Shown here: positions 34,133-43,841 of the stretch, piece by piece
How positions within the stretch are numbered: the stretch's first letter is position 1
Layout of the letters: each line of letters begins with the position of its first letter
NCBI RefSeq assembly: GCF_002210425.1
Contig: NZ_MWQK01000006.1
Coordinates: 62,001 to 126,000 of the forward strand
Reading direction: 5' to 3'
Length of the DNA: 64,000 nt
From: Fibrobacter sp. UWB2
GTDB taxonomy: Bacteria; Fibrobacterota; Fibrobacteria; Fibrobacterales; Fibrobacteraceae
Notes under the pieces: generated by a model
Seen by the model: the letters and a program-made list of their open reading frames with translations, nothing else
Databases searched by the model: none
What the model was told of the DNA's origin: nothing
Translations under genes and position numbers: made by a program

Positions 34133-35137
34133 TTAGTTTCCGCGATCGCTCATGCTTGCGAACATAGCGGTGATTTCTTCGGTGAAGTTGCTCTTCGGGA
34201 ACTTGTCGGCAATGGCAAGCGCTTGTTCCAAGTGTTCCTGGGCTTCGGCTTTCGCCTTTGCAAAGCTCTTCCTTGCCATCAGTCGGTCCTGAATCTTTTC
34301 TGGGATGCCTTCTTCAGAAGCCTTAGCGATAAAGCCTTCCATTTCGCGACGTTCTTCGGCGGTGCAGTCCTCGAAGTAATAGAGGAGCGGCAACGTGATA
34401 AGTCCGTTCGAAAGGTCTGTGAACTTCGCCTTGTCCATATTCACAGAACCGTAGCCATAGTCCAGCAGGTCGTCGATAATCTGGAAAGCGATGCCAAAGT
34501 GCGTTCCCATCTTGGCGCATTCGTCAACCATAGGCTGGTCAAAGCCAGCCATGATACCACCGAGGCGAGCGGCTGCGTCAATGAGAGCGGCGGTCTTTCC
34601 GTCGATGATTTCGTTGTAGGCCTTGCGAGAAAGTCCCATGTCACCGCAATGGTCGAGCTCCAGGATTTCTCCGATGATGAGCTTGTCTGCCGCATCAGAA
34701 ATGATCAGAGGAACGTTACGGGCTTCTTCGTTGATGACACAGCGCATGGACTGCGAAAGCACATAGTCGCCAATCAAAACGGCTACTTGTGTGCCCCATT
34801 CGCGGTGGGCTGTCTTTTGACCACGGCGGACGTCCGTACCATCAATGATGTCATCGTGGACGAGGCTAGCGAGGTGCAAAAGTTCTACGGCCGCACAGGC
34901 GTGTGCAACGCGGTCAATATCCGGTTTTTGCGTTCCGCAGTTTGCGAGCAGGCAAAGGAGCGTCGAACGGATGCGCTTGCCTTTACGGCTGAATAGCGTT
35001 ACAAGGCGGTCGCTAATCCCAGCGGGGGCATTCTTTGCCACCTGCATAATGACTTGTTCCGTCAGGTCTAGTTCTTGTTTTACCAAGTCTCGTGCTTGAG
35101 ATAAAACGGCTTTGAAGTCGGCTTTCGTCGGACTCAT
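34133..35137 (-). CDS. Polyprenyl diphosphate synthase (long-chain trans-isoprenyl transferase)
   Basis: This 334-residue enzyme elongates isoprenoid chains with isopentenyl diphosphate, giving side chains of quinones or similar. Both aspartate-rich motifs are present: LVHDDIIDGTDVRRG near residue 80 and QIIDDLLDYGYG near 215, and GKRIRSTLLCLLA near residue 55 is the family's KxxRP-like region. The long first-motif spacing (DDIID) is that of trans-type IspA/IspB/HepT enzymes; chain length cannot be set from sequence. Its ATG directly abuts the gyrB stop (TAAATG), so translation is probably coupled. Confidence 0.92.
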   Translation of the reverse strand: MSPTKADFKAVLSQARDLVKQELDLTEQVIMQVAKNAPAGISDRLVTLFSRKGKRIRSTLLCLLANCGTQKPDIDRVAHACAAVELLHLASLVHDDIIDGTDVRRGQKTAHREWGTQVAVLIGDYVLSQSMRCVINEEARNVPLIISDAADKLIIGEILELDHCGDMGLSRKAYNEIIDGKTAALIDAAARLGGIMAGFDQPMVDECAKMGTHFGIAFQIIDDLLDYGYGSVNMDKAKFTDLSNGLITLPLLYYFEDCTAEERREMEGFIAKASEEGIPEKIQDRLMARKSFAKAKAEAQEHLEQALAIADKFPKSNFTEEITAMFASMSDRGN

Positions 35138-37099
<1,962 letters not shown>

Positions 37100-37423
37100 T
37101 TAGATGAATCGTATTCCTTGAATAAAAGGCTTCCCTAAAAGGGTATTACACTTCTCAATAATAGCTTTTTTTTGGAGGTTCATTTCGAACTTTAACGCCG
37201 AATTAGCGACCTTAAGCACCAATATTTTTTTGTCGATTTTTTCAGGTTTTACATGGCTTACCAGGAGGGGGCCAACCACCTCCGAAAACCGCTCCGAAAT
37301 GGTCTTAAAGTTGATATCTTCAGTGATATGGTTCTTCTGGAGAACGCGTTCTAGGAGGACTTGGATGTCCTGAACTTTGTTCCCCGTGTAGCTCTTGTTG
37401 CTCGTGCGTTTTGTTTCGAACAT
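37100..37423 (-). CDS. DciA family protein (DUF721)
   Basis: This 107-residue protein has the DciA/DUF721 profile: an N-terminal helix (IQVLLERVLQKN), then FSEVVGPLLVSHVKPEKIDKKILVLKVANSALKFEMNLQKKAIIEKCN, matching the KH-like domain with the characteristic ALR-type helix. DciA is the ancestral bacterial helicase operator that helps load the DnaB-type replicative helicase. Such genes often sit near recF and gyrB. It precedes gyrB with a 21-base gap. The start at ATG 37423 fits the family's short N terminus. Confidence 0.85.
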   Translation of the reverse strand: MFETKRTSNKSYTGNKVQDIQVLLERVLQKNHITEDINFKTISERFSEVVGPLLVSHVKPEKIDKKILVLKVANSALKFEMNLQKKAIIEKCNTLLGKPFIQGIRFI

Positions 37424-37441
37424 TTGTACAAATTTATCGCG

Positions 37442-38215
37442 TTAAACAAGCAGCAATTTGGAAAGCGTAAAACCGCCAATCAGGATGCTTGTCATGCCGG
37501 CAACCACGGTCGCCTTGGTGCTCTTGCCCACGCCTTCTGCACCGCTGTGGGTAAAGAAGCCGAAGAAGCAAGCGTAACTCGAAATGAAGAATCCGTAAAG
37601 TGTTGCCTTGATAAGGCCCACGACCAAGTCCCAGTTCTGGTAGAACATGCGCACTCCGTAAAAGAACACCGACCACGAGACTTCCTTGTAGAGGTGCGCC
37701 ACTTCGTAACCGCCGACAATGCCGATGAAAATGCTCAAAATTGTCAAAACCGGAAGCATGATGACGGTTGCAATGAGTCTTGGCGCAAGCAAGTACTTAT
37801 AGGGATTAAGTCCTAATACTTTGTATGCATCAAGCTGCTCCGTGACCGCCATAGTGCCAAGCTCCGAACACATCGAAGCGCCGATACGGCCTGCAAGCAC
37901 CATCGCCGTAAGAATTGGGCAAAGTTCCACCATCACGGACTTGCCAACGGCCATGCCGACAAACATCATGGGAATCATGTCGCCAAACTGGTAGGCGAGC
38001 TGCCATGACATGATGGCGCCTGTAGCAAGCGATGCGGCAAACACCACGGGAATACTCGTGATACCCACGTGGTGCATCTGTTCAACAGTCGTGTGAAGAT
38101 TGGTGAAGGCCCCGGGAATGTTCTTGAACAGTTCCCAGATAAACAGCACGTAACCCACGACCTTGTTCAGGAAGCGTCTTACGGCTTGTCCGAGGCCTTC
38201 GGCCATTTTGTTCAT
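37442..38215 (-). CDS. MlaE-family ABC transporter permease (phospholipid transport)
   Basis: This 257-residue permease has five or six hydrophobic helices and the MlaE signatures: GITSIPVVFAASLATGAIMSWQ, MVELCPILTAMVLAGRIGASMCSELGTMAVTEQLDAYKVLGLNP and GYEVAHLYKEVSW. MlaE forms the membrane part of the Mla-type system that moves phospholipids between membranes. No ATPase or MCE subunit gene lies next to it. Start choice is uncertain (TTG 38227, ATG 38215 or ATG 38206; none has a clear Shine-Dalgarno). It sits 21 bases after ctpA, so it is probably in the same transcript. Confidence 0.88.
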   Translation of the reverse strand: MNKMAEGLGQAVRRFLNKVVGYVLFIWELFKNIPGAFTNLHTTVEQMHHVGITSIPVVFAASLATGAIMSWQLAYQFGDMIPMMFVGMAVGKSVMVELCPILTAMVLAGRIGASMCSELGTMAVTEQLDAYKVLGLNPYKYLLAPRLIATVIMLPVLTILSIFIGIVGGYEVAHLYKEVSWSVFFYGVRMFYQNWDLVVGLIKATLYGFFISSYACFFGFFTHSGAEGVGKSTKATVVAGMTSILIGGFTLSKLLLV

Positions 38216-38236
38216 TATGAAAATCAAATTGGACCG

Positions 38237-40015
38237 TTACTTCTTAGGCTTTGCAGCGCCTTTCTTTTTAGCAGGTGCGCTGATGGACTTCTTGAAAAGA
38301 TTCATGTCGCTCAGGTACTTGATGGCTTCGTTCAGCTGCTTGTCGCGCTTGAGCGAGAATGCCGTGCTGACGGAGTCATTCACAAATGCCGTGAGGAGTT
38401 CGCGCTTGATGCCGTCCTTGATGTAGTCCTTGTTGGCTTCGAACTGGGCATCGCGGTTATCTTCAAGAGCCTTGCGCATTTCGGTGATGCGCTTCACGAG
38501 CGTAGAATCCGAAATGGTCTTTGCGCTGTCGCCCATGTAGTTCTGTTCGCGGATGATGCTCTTTTCAAGCTGGTCTACGCCGACGAGGGCGTTGCTCTTG
38601 ACCTTCATGAAATTCGTGTCCTTTTTGCAGAACGCCTTGAACTGCGTGAAGAGGGAATCCGGCACGGTCCATTCGGAGTTCACCTTGACGCCTGCCTTTT
38701 CGAGGCTCGGGCGAATCTTGACGGCAAACTTGAAGTACATGGCCATGCGTTCCTGCACCTGGACAACCCACGGCATCGGATCGAGTTCCACATCGACGTC
38801 CGGCGTAATGCCGCCGCCGCCAAACATCATGCGGCCGTTGTTCGTGTAGAACGTGTCGCGCTTAGCGGTATCGGCCTTTACAGAATCGGTCTTTGCGGCT
38901 TCCTTTTCGTCGTCATATTCATCATCTTGCAGGGTGAGACCCTTGATGCCGTTTTCCGGCTTGTTGATGCAACGACCGAAGGGGAGGTAGTAGAATGCTG
39001 TCGTGAGCTTGAGAGCGTTACCGGCATTGTCGAGCGGGAAGATGGTCTGCACGGAACCCTTGCCGAACGAGGTCTTACCGACGATCAAGGCGCGGTCCCA
39101 GTCCTGCAATGCGCCCGAGACAATTTCGGCGGCACTAGCGGAACCCTGGTTCACGAGGACGACCATCGGAACATCGGACTTGAGCATCGGATTTCTGCGC
39201 GAGGCGCTTTCGGTCTTCTGGGTGCGGCCACGGGTGCTGACAATCACGTTACCCGGCTTGAGGAAGAGTTCGCTGATTTCGATAGCCTGGTTCAAAAGTC
39301 CGCCCGGATTGTAGCGCATGTCGAGGATGAGCTTCTTCATGCCCTGCTTCTGGAGGCCACGGATGGCGTTTTCGACATCGCTTGTGGTCTTGTCGCTAAA
39401 GGTGGCGAGCTTGATGTAGCCAATTTCCGGAGTGACCATGCCGTAATACGGAACGGCGTGCACGATGATTTCTGCTCTGGTGATGGTGTAGTCCATGAGG
39501 TCGGGAACGCCTTCGCGTTCAATCGCGACGGTCACGTCTGTTCCAATTTTACCACGGAGCTTGTTGACGGCGTCGTCAAGCGACATACCTTTTGTTTCTT
39601 TGCCGTCGATTTTGCGGATGCGGTCACCTGCGCGGATGCCGAGCTTGAATGCTGGCGTGCCGGAGAGCGGCGAAATGACGGTGAGGATGTTGTCGCGGAG
39701 ACTGATGGTAATACCCACGCCACCGAACTTGCCTTCCATCGAAACGCGAAGGCTTTCGTAGTCCTTGGGGGCGAAAACGGTCGTGTGCGGGTCCAGAATG
39801 TTTCTGATGCCATTGATGGCGGCGTCCGTGAGTTCGGTCGGATTGACGTTTTCAACGTACTTGCGGTTGACTTCGGAAAGGACCTTGTTCAAACGCGAAA
39901 CTTCGTCGTAAAAATCTCCAGGAGGAGTTTTCTTATCGGTAGCGGCGTTCGCGATGCAAAGCGCGGACAGCGTTGCCATGAATACAGAGCGGAAACAAAA
40001 AGATTTAAACATCAT
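38237..40015 (-). CDS. C-terminal processing peptidase (S41 family, CtpA-like)
   Basis: The 592-residue protein has a signal peptide (FCFRSVFMATLSALCIANA), an N-terminal helical region, a PDZ domain at residues about 95-180 (GGVGITISL; GTPAFKLGIRAGDRIRKIDG), the S41 catalytic domain and a long C-terminal region of about 200 residues ending in a Lys/Pro/Ala-rich tail. The nucleophile is Ser in NQGSASAAEI and the base is Lys in TSFGKGSVQT. This is the general CtpA type that processes envelope proteins in the periplasm. Two in-frame ATG codons (40015, 40012) are adjacent. It is the third S41 protease in the window. Confidence 0.93.
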   Translation of the reverse strand: MMFKSFCFRSVFMATLSALCIANAATDKKTPPGDFYDEVSRLNKVLSEVNRKYVENVNPTELTDAAINGIRNILDPHTTVFAPKDYESLRVSMEGKFGGVGITISLRDNILTVISPLSGTPAFKLGIRAGDRIRKIDGKETKGMSLDDAVNKLRGKIGTDVTVAIEREGVPDLMDYTITRAEIIVHAVPYYGMVTPEIGYIKLATFSDKTTSDVENAIRGLQKQGMKKLILDMRYNPGGLLNQAIEISELFLKPGNVIVSTRGRTQKTESASRRNPMLKSDVPMVVLVNQGSASAAEIVSGALQDWDRALIVGKTSFGKGSVQTIFPLDNAGNALKLTTAFYYLPFGRCINKPENGIKGLTLQDDEYDDEKEAAKTDSVKADTAKRDTFYTNNGRMMFGGGGITPDVDVELDPMPWVVQVQERMAMYFKFAVKIRPSLEKAGVKVNSEWTVPDSLFTQFKAFCKKDTNFMKVKSNALVGVDQLEKSIIREQNYMGDSAKTISDSTLVKRITEMRKALEDNRDAQFEANKDYIKDGIKRELLTAFVNDSVSTAFSLKRDKQLNEAIKYLSDMNLFKKSISAPAKKKGAAKPKK

Positions 40016-40060
40016 GCTTTAAAGATACAATTTCCTATAAAAAATCACCACCTTATAAGG

Positions 40061-40088
40061 AAAAACCGGCTATGAATAGCCGGTTTTT
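40061..40088. terminator. Bidirectional terminator between ctpA and the sigma factor gene
   Basis: AAAAACCGGCTA, TGAA loop, TAGCCGGTTTTT: a perfect 12-bp symmetric stem with A and T runs. On the minus strand it ends the sigma factor transcript. Confidence 0.9.
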
Positions 40089-40133
40089 TTATGAAAGGAG
40101 AGAGTATGAAACTTGTTAGGAGCAATAAGAGTG

Positions 40134-40985
40134 TTATGCGGCTTCGCAGAGGAGGCGTTCGACGTCGGCATCGCGGAGCTTGTTCAAGGCGTTTTCCTTG
40201 AGCTGGCGGACGCGTTCCTTGGAGAGACCCACCATCGGAGCGATTTCCTTGAGGTTCAGGTCGGAATCCATCTTGAAACCGTAATAGAGCTTGAGGATTT
40301 CCTTTTCCTGGCTCGAAAGGTTCTTGTCCATCACCTTGTCGAACACTTCTGCACGGTTGTTGTTATCGGCAAGTTCGTCGGTGCGGCTCTGGGAATCGGA
40401 AATGGTATCGCCAAGCGTTGCGTCGCCATCTTCGTTGACCGGGGTGTCAAGCGATGCTGCGCTGCTACCCATCATGAGAATCTTTTCGATTTCGTTAGCC
40501 TTGTACTTGGAAAGGCCTTCGAGCGACTGGGCGTTGACGGTGTATGTTCCGCCAATGACCTGCTGAACATCCTTAGCGTGACGGTTGAAGCGGCGAAGCA
40601 TCAATTCCTTTTCGGCGCTAATGCGGATCATGCGACCTTTTTCGGAAATGGCGCGGGTGATGTTCTGACGGATCCACCACACGGCATAGCTGATAAACTT
40701 GATATTCTGGGAGCGGTCAAAACGGCGGGCGGCTTCAATGAGTCCCATGTTCCCTTCGTTAATGAGTTCCATGATATCGAGGCCACGGCCCTTGTAGAGA
40801 TTGGCAATGTTCACGACAAAGCGGAGGTTGGCGTTGACCAACATATCCAAGGCAGCCTTGTTGCCTTCGGCGGACTTCTTGAGCAATATCGTTTCCTGTT
40901 CTCTTGTGAGTAACGGGTAACGGGAAATGTCGTTCAGATATTGCATGTAAATGTCTTTTTGATCGTGATTGTTAAGGGTTTTCAT
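40134..40985 (-). CDS. rpoD: RNA polymerase sigma-70 factor (short RpoD/SigA type, no region 1.1)
   Basis: The 283-residue sigma factor has region 1.2 (DIYMQYLNDISRYPLLTREQE), region 2 with the -10 recognition helix (FDRSQNIKFISYAVWWIRQNITRAIS), region 3 (RISAEKELMLRRF) and region 4 with the -35 helix-turn-helix (LKEIAPMVGLSKERVRQLKENALNKLRD). Region 1.1 is absent. Short primary sigma factors of this size are typical of Bacteroidota and relatives, so it is likely the housekeeping sigma, though a group 2 role is possible. GAGGAGG precedes the ATG. A CRP/FNR-like palindrome lies about 110 bases upstream in the divergent spacer. Confidence 0.88.
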   Translation of the reverse strand: MKTLNNHDQKDIYMQYLNDISRYPLLTREQETILLKKSAEGNKAALDMLVNANLRFVVNIANLYKGRGLDIMELINEGNMGLIEAARRFDRSQNIKFISYAVWWIRQNITRAISEKGRMIRISAEKELMLRRFNRHAKDVQQVIGGTYTVNAQSLEGLSKYKANEIEKILMMGSSAASLDTPVNEDGDATLGDTISDSQSRTDELADNNNRAEVFDKVMDKNLSSQEKEILKLYYGFKMDSDLNLKEIAPMVGLSKERVRQLKENALNKLRDADVERLLCEAA

Positions 40986-41093
40986 GGTGACCTCCTCATT
41001 TTTACATTATCAAATTTACCTCCAGTTTGAGTTCCTTGTGTCATTACTTAGAATGGTGCGTGCAAAAGTTAAATTGAGTTTTTGTTAAAAAAG

Positions 41094-41113
41094 TTCGTGA
41101 TTTTTGTCACGAA
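41094..41113. promoter_or_regulatory. CRP/FNR-type operator TTCGTGA-N6-TCACGAA
   Basis: A perfect inverted repeat with 7-bp arms and a six-base spacer, matching the TGTGA-N6-TCACA geometry of CRP/FNR-family sites. It lies between the divergent sigma factor (starts 40985) and kinase (starts 41162) genes, about 108 and 50 bases away respectively. Confidence 0.6.
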
Positions 41114-41161
41114 ATTGTCATAAAGCGCCAAATAGGTTGGTTTTTGACTAAATTTTTTAGT

Positions 41162-42376
41162 ATGAATGACAATGTTTCTACAAATAACACTGAAAAGTGT
41201 GAAGGTCTTTTCCAAAGAACTCGTAACAAATTCGCCGTTTTGCAAGAAATCGGCTTTGAACGCAATGAAAACAGGCTTCGTGAGCTCTTGAAAGACGAAC
41301 GCGACTTGGTTCAGTTCCCTATTCCGCTTTTTTTGCCTGCATTTTTAGTTTGGCTGTTCATGCTTTTGTTCCCGCTGGTGCTTATTCTAGACCCGACAAA
41401 TGCGTTGAATATGAGCGTAAACATTAATGGGCTTGTGGGCTTTTATTTGCCCATGCTGAGTACGGTTTTCGTTTTTATCTTGAACCAAAAGTTTATGGTG
41501 CCGCAGCTTGTGTTTAAAAAACGCTATGCGACGTATTTTGTCTGTAATTCCGTTTTAGTGGTGGCAACGTTGTTCTTTAGAGAAGTGGCGTTCTTTGTGA
41601 TGGAACGTTCTCCGAACGAAGGGGTTGGTGACTTCTTTAGTTCCTATTGTTTCTCGTTTGTTAAAGGACACTTTGGCGTTTGGCCCGTTATATCGTTTAC
41701 TATCCTTGTTGTGTTTGTTTGCATTCTTTGCGTGCTGTACCACGTGATGTTCCGACAGATTGTGCGTGCGTTTATTTTGCGCGAACAGAAACGCTCGGAA
41801 TTGCAGTACGAGCTGGATTTTTTAAAAAATCAGTTAAGCCCGCATTTTCTCTTTAATACTTTGAATAACATTTCTGCTTTAATCCAGATTGATCCGAAGC
41901 GGGCTGAAAGTTCGATGAACAAACTTTCGCAACTTTTGAGGATGATGCTTTACCAGGTCAAGGACAAGTATATCACTCTGAAAGAGGATGTGGATATTTT
42001 GCAAAAGTATGCAGACTTGGAAAAACTTCGCCTTGATGAAAGTTTTGACTTTGTCTTTAATGTGAATCTTGAAAATCCGAATTTGATGATTGAACCTTTG
42101 CTGGTGATGCCGCTGATGGAAAACGCGATGAAACATTGTGTGAATCCGAACGGCAAGAGTTTTGCGCATATCACGATTACGCAGACGGGTGAGACATTCC
42201 ACTTCCATTCGGAAAATTCCAATTTCCCGAGAAAGTCGACTCGCAAGAGTAGCGGACTTGGACTTTCGACTTTCGAAAAACGTCTAGATTTAATTTATAT
42301 GGGAGCTTATGAGTATTCTGTGAATATTGTCGATGATGTCTATATCAGTGACTTGATTATTCATTTGAAAAAATAA
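41162..42376 (+). CDS. LytS/YehU-type sensor histidine kinase
   Basis: The 404-residue protein has about four membrane helices in residues about 50-200 (for example FLPAFLVWLFMLLFPLVLIL and VISFTILVVFVCILCVLY), then a histidine kinase domain of the LytS family: the phospho-acceptor His in QLSPHFLFNTLNNI, the N-box VMPLMENAMKHC and the G-box SGLGLSTFEKRLDLIYMG. Such kinases usually pair with a LytTR response regulator, but none is adjacent. ATG 41162 is used; the TTG six codons upstream is not needed. It diverges from the sigma factor gene and shares a putative CRP-type operator with it. A hairpin after the gene can end transcription. Confidence 0.88.
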   Translation: MNDNVSTNNTEKCEGLFQRTRNKFAVLQEIGFERNENRLRELLKDERDLVQFPIPLFLPAFLVWLFMLLFPLVLILDPTNALNMSVNINGLVGFYLPMLSTVFVFILNQKFMVPQLVFKKRYATYFVCNSVLVVATLFFREVAFFVMERSPNEGVGDFFSSYCFSFVKGHFGVWPVISFTILVVFVCILCVLYHVMFRQIVRAFILREQKRSELQYELDFLKNQLSPHFLFNTLNNISALIQIDPKRAESSMNKLSQLLRMMLYQVKDKYITLKEDVDILQKYADLEKLRLDESFDFVFNVNLENPNLMIEPLLVMPLMENAMKHCVNPNGKSFAHITITQTGETFHFHSENSNFPRKSTRKSSGLGLSTFEKRLDLIYMGAYEYSVNIVDDVYISDLIIHLKK

Positions 42377-42435
42377 AAATCATAAAATTTTTTATTAACC
42401 CCTTTACACAATTAAAAAATTATTGTAGTTTAATG

Positions 42436-42465
42436 ACCGCTTCGATTCTGTCGAGGCGGTTTGTT
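42436..42465 (+). terminator. Terminator after the kinase gene
   Basis: ACCGCTTCGA and TCGAGGCGGT (one G-T pair) with loop TTCTG, followed by TTGTTAT, a short T-rich tail. Confidence 0.6.
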
Positions 42466-42563
42466 ATATCCTTGTTTATATTCTTCCTTACATCATTTAA
42501 TAGATCCTTTACGGCTGAATAAGCCTGTTTATTCTCAAATTCAATAAAAGAAGGAAAAATCCT

Positions 42564-43841
42564 ATGATGCGTAGGATGTTTAAGGGCGTTGCCTTAGCGG
42601 GAGCCTTGTTGGCTCTTGATGGCTTTGCCGAGGAATGTAAGGGCGTCGCGCTGTATTCTGACGGTAGCGACAATGGTCAAATGATTGAAACGGGGAGAAC
42701 TTTCCCGGAGTCGCCGGAATGGAAGGCGAACTGGGGAAACTTCGATGGAATGAATGCTCCGTATATCCGGTTGTCTGGCATGAAAAATGTGCAAGGCGAC
42801 TGGAAAGGATTGCTCTCGTTCCCGTCGCTACCACTGCATGTTGATGGCGGTATGCTCCGTTTGAAGGTGCGTGCTACGCAAAATGCAAAGTTCGGCGTTT
42901 GGTTGAAGGGGACTTCATCGGAGAGTCGCGTCTACTACGTGAACTTGACGGCGGATAAGACGCAGTCTCTCGAAATACCGCTTGAAAGTCTTGGCGTGAC
43001 AGGTTCGATGGATGTTGCAAATGTGGGCGTTGGGCTATTTGGTGTTCCGCAATACCAGTACACGACACTCTTCATTGACGAAGTCGAACTCAGCTGTACG
43101 AAAAGCGGTTCGAGTGTAGTATCGTCTTCATCTTCGGTTGCATTTGCCAATGATGAACGTTGGGAATATGAATTTTCCAATGTCGAATCATGGTCGGTGA
43201 ATCGTGAAGCGCGTCTGTTGCCTGCTGTGGAATCGGAATTTGGCGCTGCGTATTCCCCGCAAGAGCGAAATGCGCTTCTCTCGACGACAGATGCTGATTT
43301 TGTCGTGAGTATGCTAGACCATCTGAAAATCGTGAATAGCATACGTGCTAAGGAAATGACTGCCCAGAAGTCGCGATTGTCATGGTACGATAATTTGTAT
43401 ACGGTTGTCCGCAATAGACTTCGCGAAAATGTGGTGGCAAATCCGAAACAGCTTTATTTCGAAGCCGAGGCGATTGCTGCCAATTCGGACTATACGGTGA
43501 TTCCCCTGCTTGTGGCGGATTTGGATTACGTGTATAGCGCGTGTTCGGATGCAACGTGTGCATCGACGCGTAATGTGAATGCTCATTTGCTTACGGCGGG
43601 GCTTCCGACATCATTTGTTCGCGGATCTAAAGTAAGCCTCGTGTTGGACCCGTACTTTATCGTGACAAAACAACGTGAGTTGCCTTCTGTTTCTGTTTGC
43701 GTTGCAGGCTCGTGCAAGTCGGTTTCTCCTGGAAATCAGCTAGAACTGGAATTTCCGTCGTCAGGCTTACAGACGATTGTTGTCAAATTGAAAAGCGGGG
43801 ACCAAAATGTTGAACAGAAGCTCTTTGTGGAGGTGAAGTAA
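42564..43841 (+). CDS. Secreted protein with N-terminal beta-sandwich domain, function unknown
   Basis: The 425-residue protein has a signal peptide (GVALAGALLALDGFA), an N-terminal jelly-roll-like beta domain at residues about 25-185 (GGMLRLKVRATQNAKFGVWLKG; IDEVELSC), a short Ser linker (SGSSVVSSSSSV), and a C-terminal region with helices and a final beta domain (residues about 210-425). The beta domain resembles carbohydrate-binding sandwiches, but I cannot assign a CBM family. Its stop overlaps the start of the next gene (TAATG), so expression is coupled to the secreted lipase-like hydrolase; the two may work together. AAGGA precedes ATG 42564. Confidence 0.78.
   Translation: MMRRMFKGVALAGALLALDGFAEECKGVALYSDGSDNGQMIETGRTFPESPEWKANWGNFDGMNAPYIRLSGMKNVQGDWKGLLSFPSLPLHVDGGMLRLKVRATQNAKFGVWLKGTSSESRVYYVNLTADKTQSLEIPLESLGVTGSMDVANVGVGLFGVPQYQYTTLFIDEVELSCTKSGSSVVSSSSSVAFANDERWEYEFSNVESWSVNREARLLPAVESEFGAAYSPQERNALLSTTDADFVVSMLDHLKIVNSIRAKEMTAQKSRLSWYDNLYTVVRNRLRENVVANPKQLYFEAEAIAANSDYTVIPLLVADLDYVYSACSDATCASTRNVNAHLLTAGLPTSFVRGSKVSLVLDPYFIVTKQRELPSVSVCVAGSCKSVSPGNQLELEFPSSGLQTIVVKLKSGDQNVEQKLFVEVK

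Noticed and set aside
38069-40075. 668-codon open frame antisense to ctpA and the permease gene
   Set aside because: Runs across two real genes and their junction on the other strand; no family or signals.
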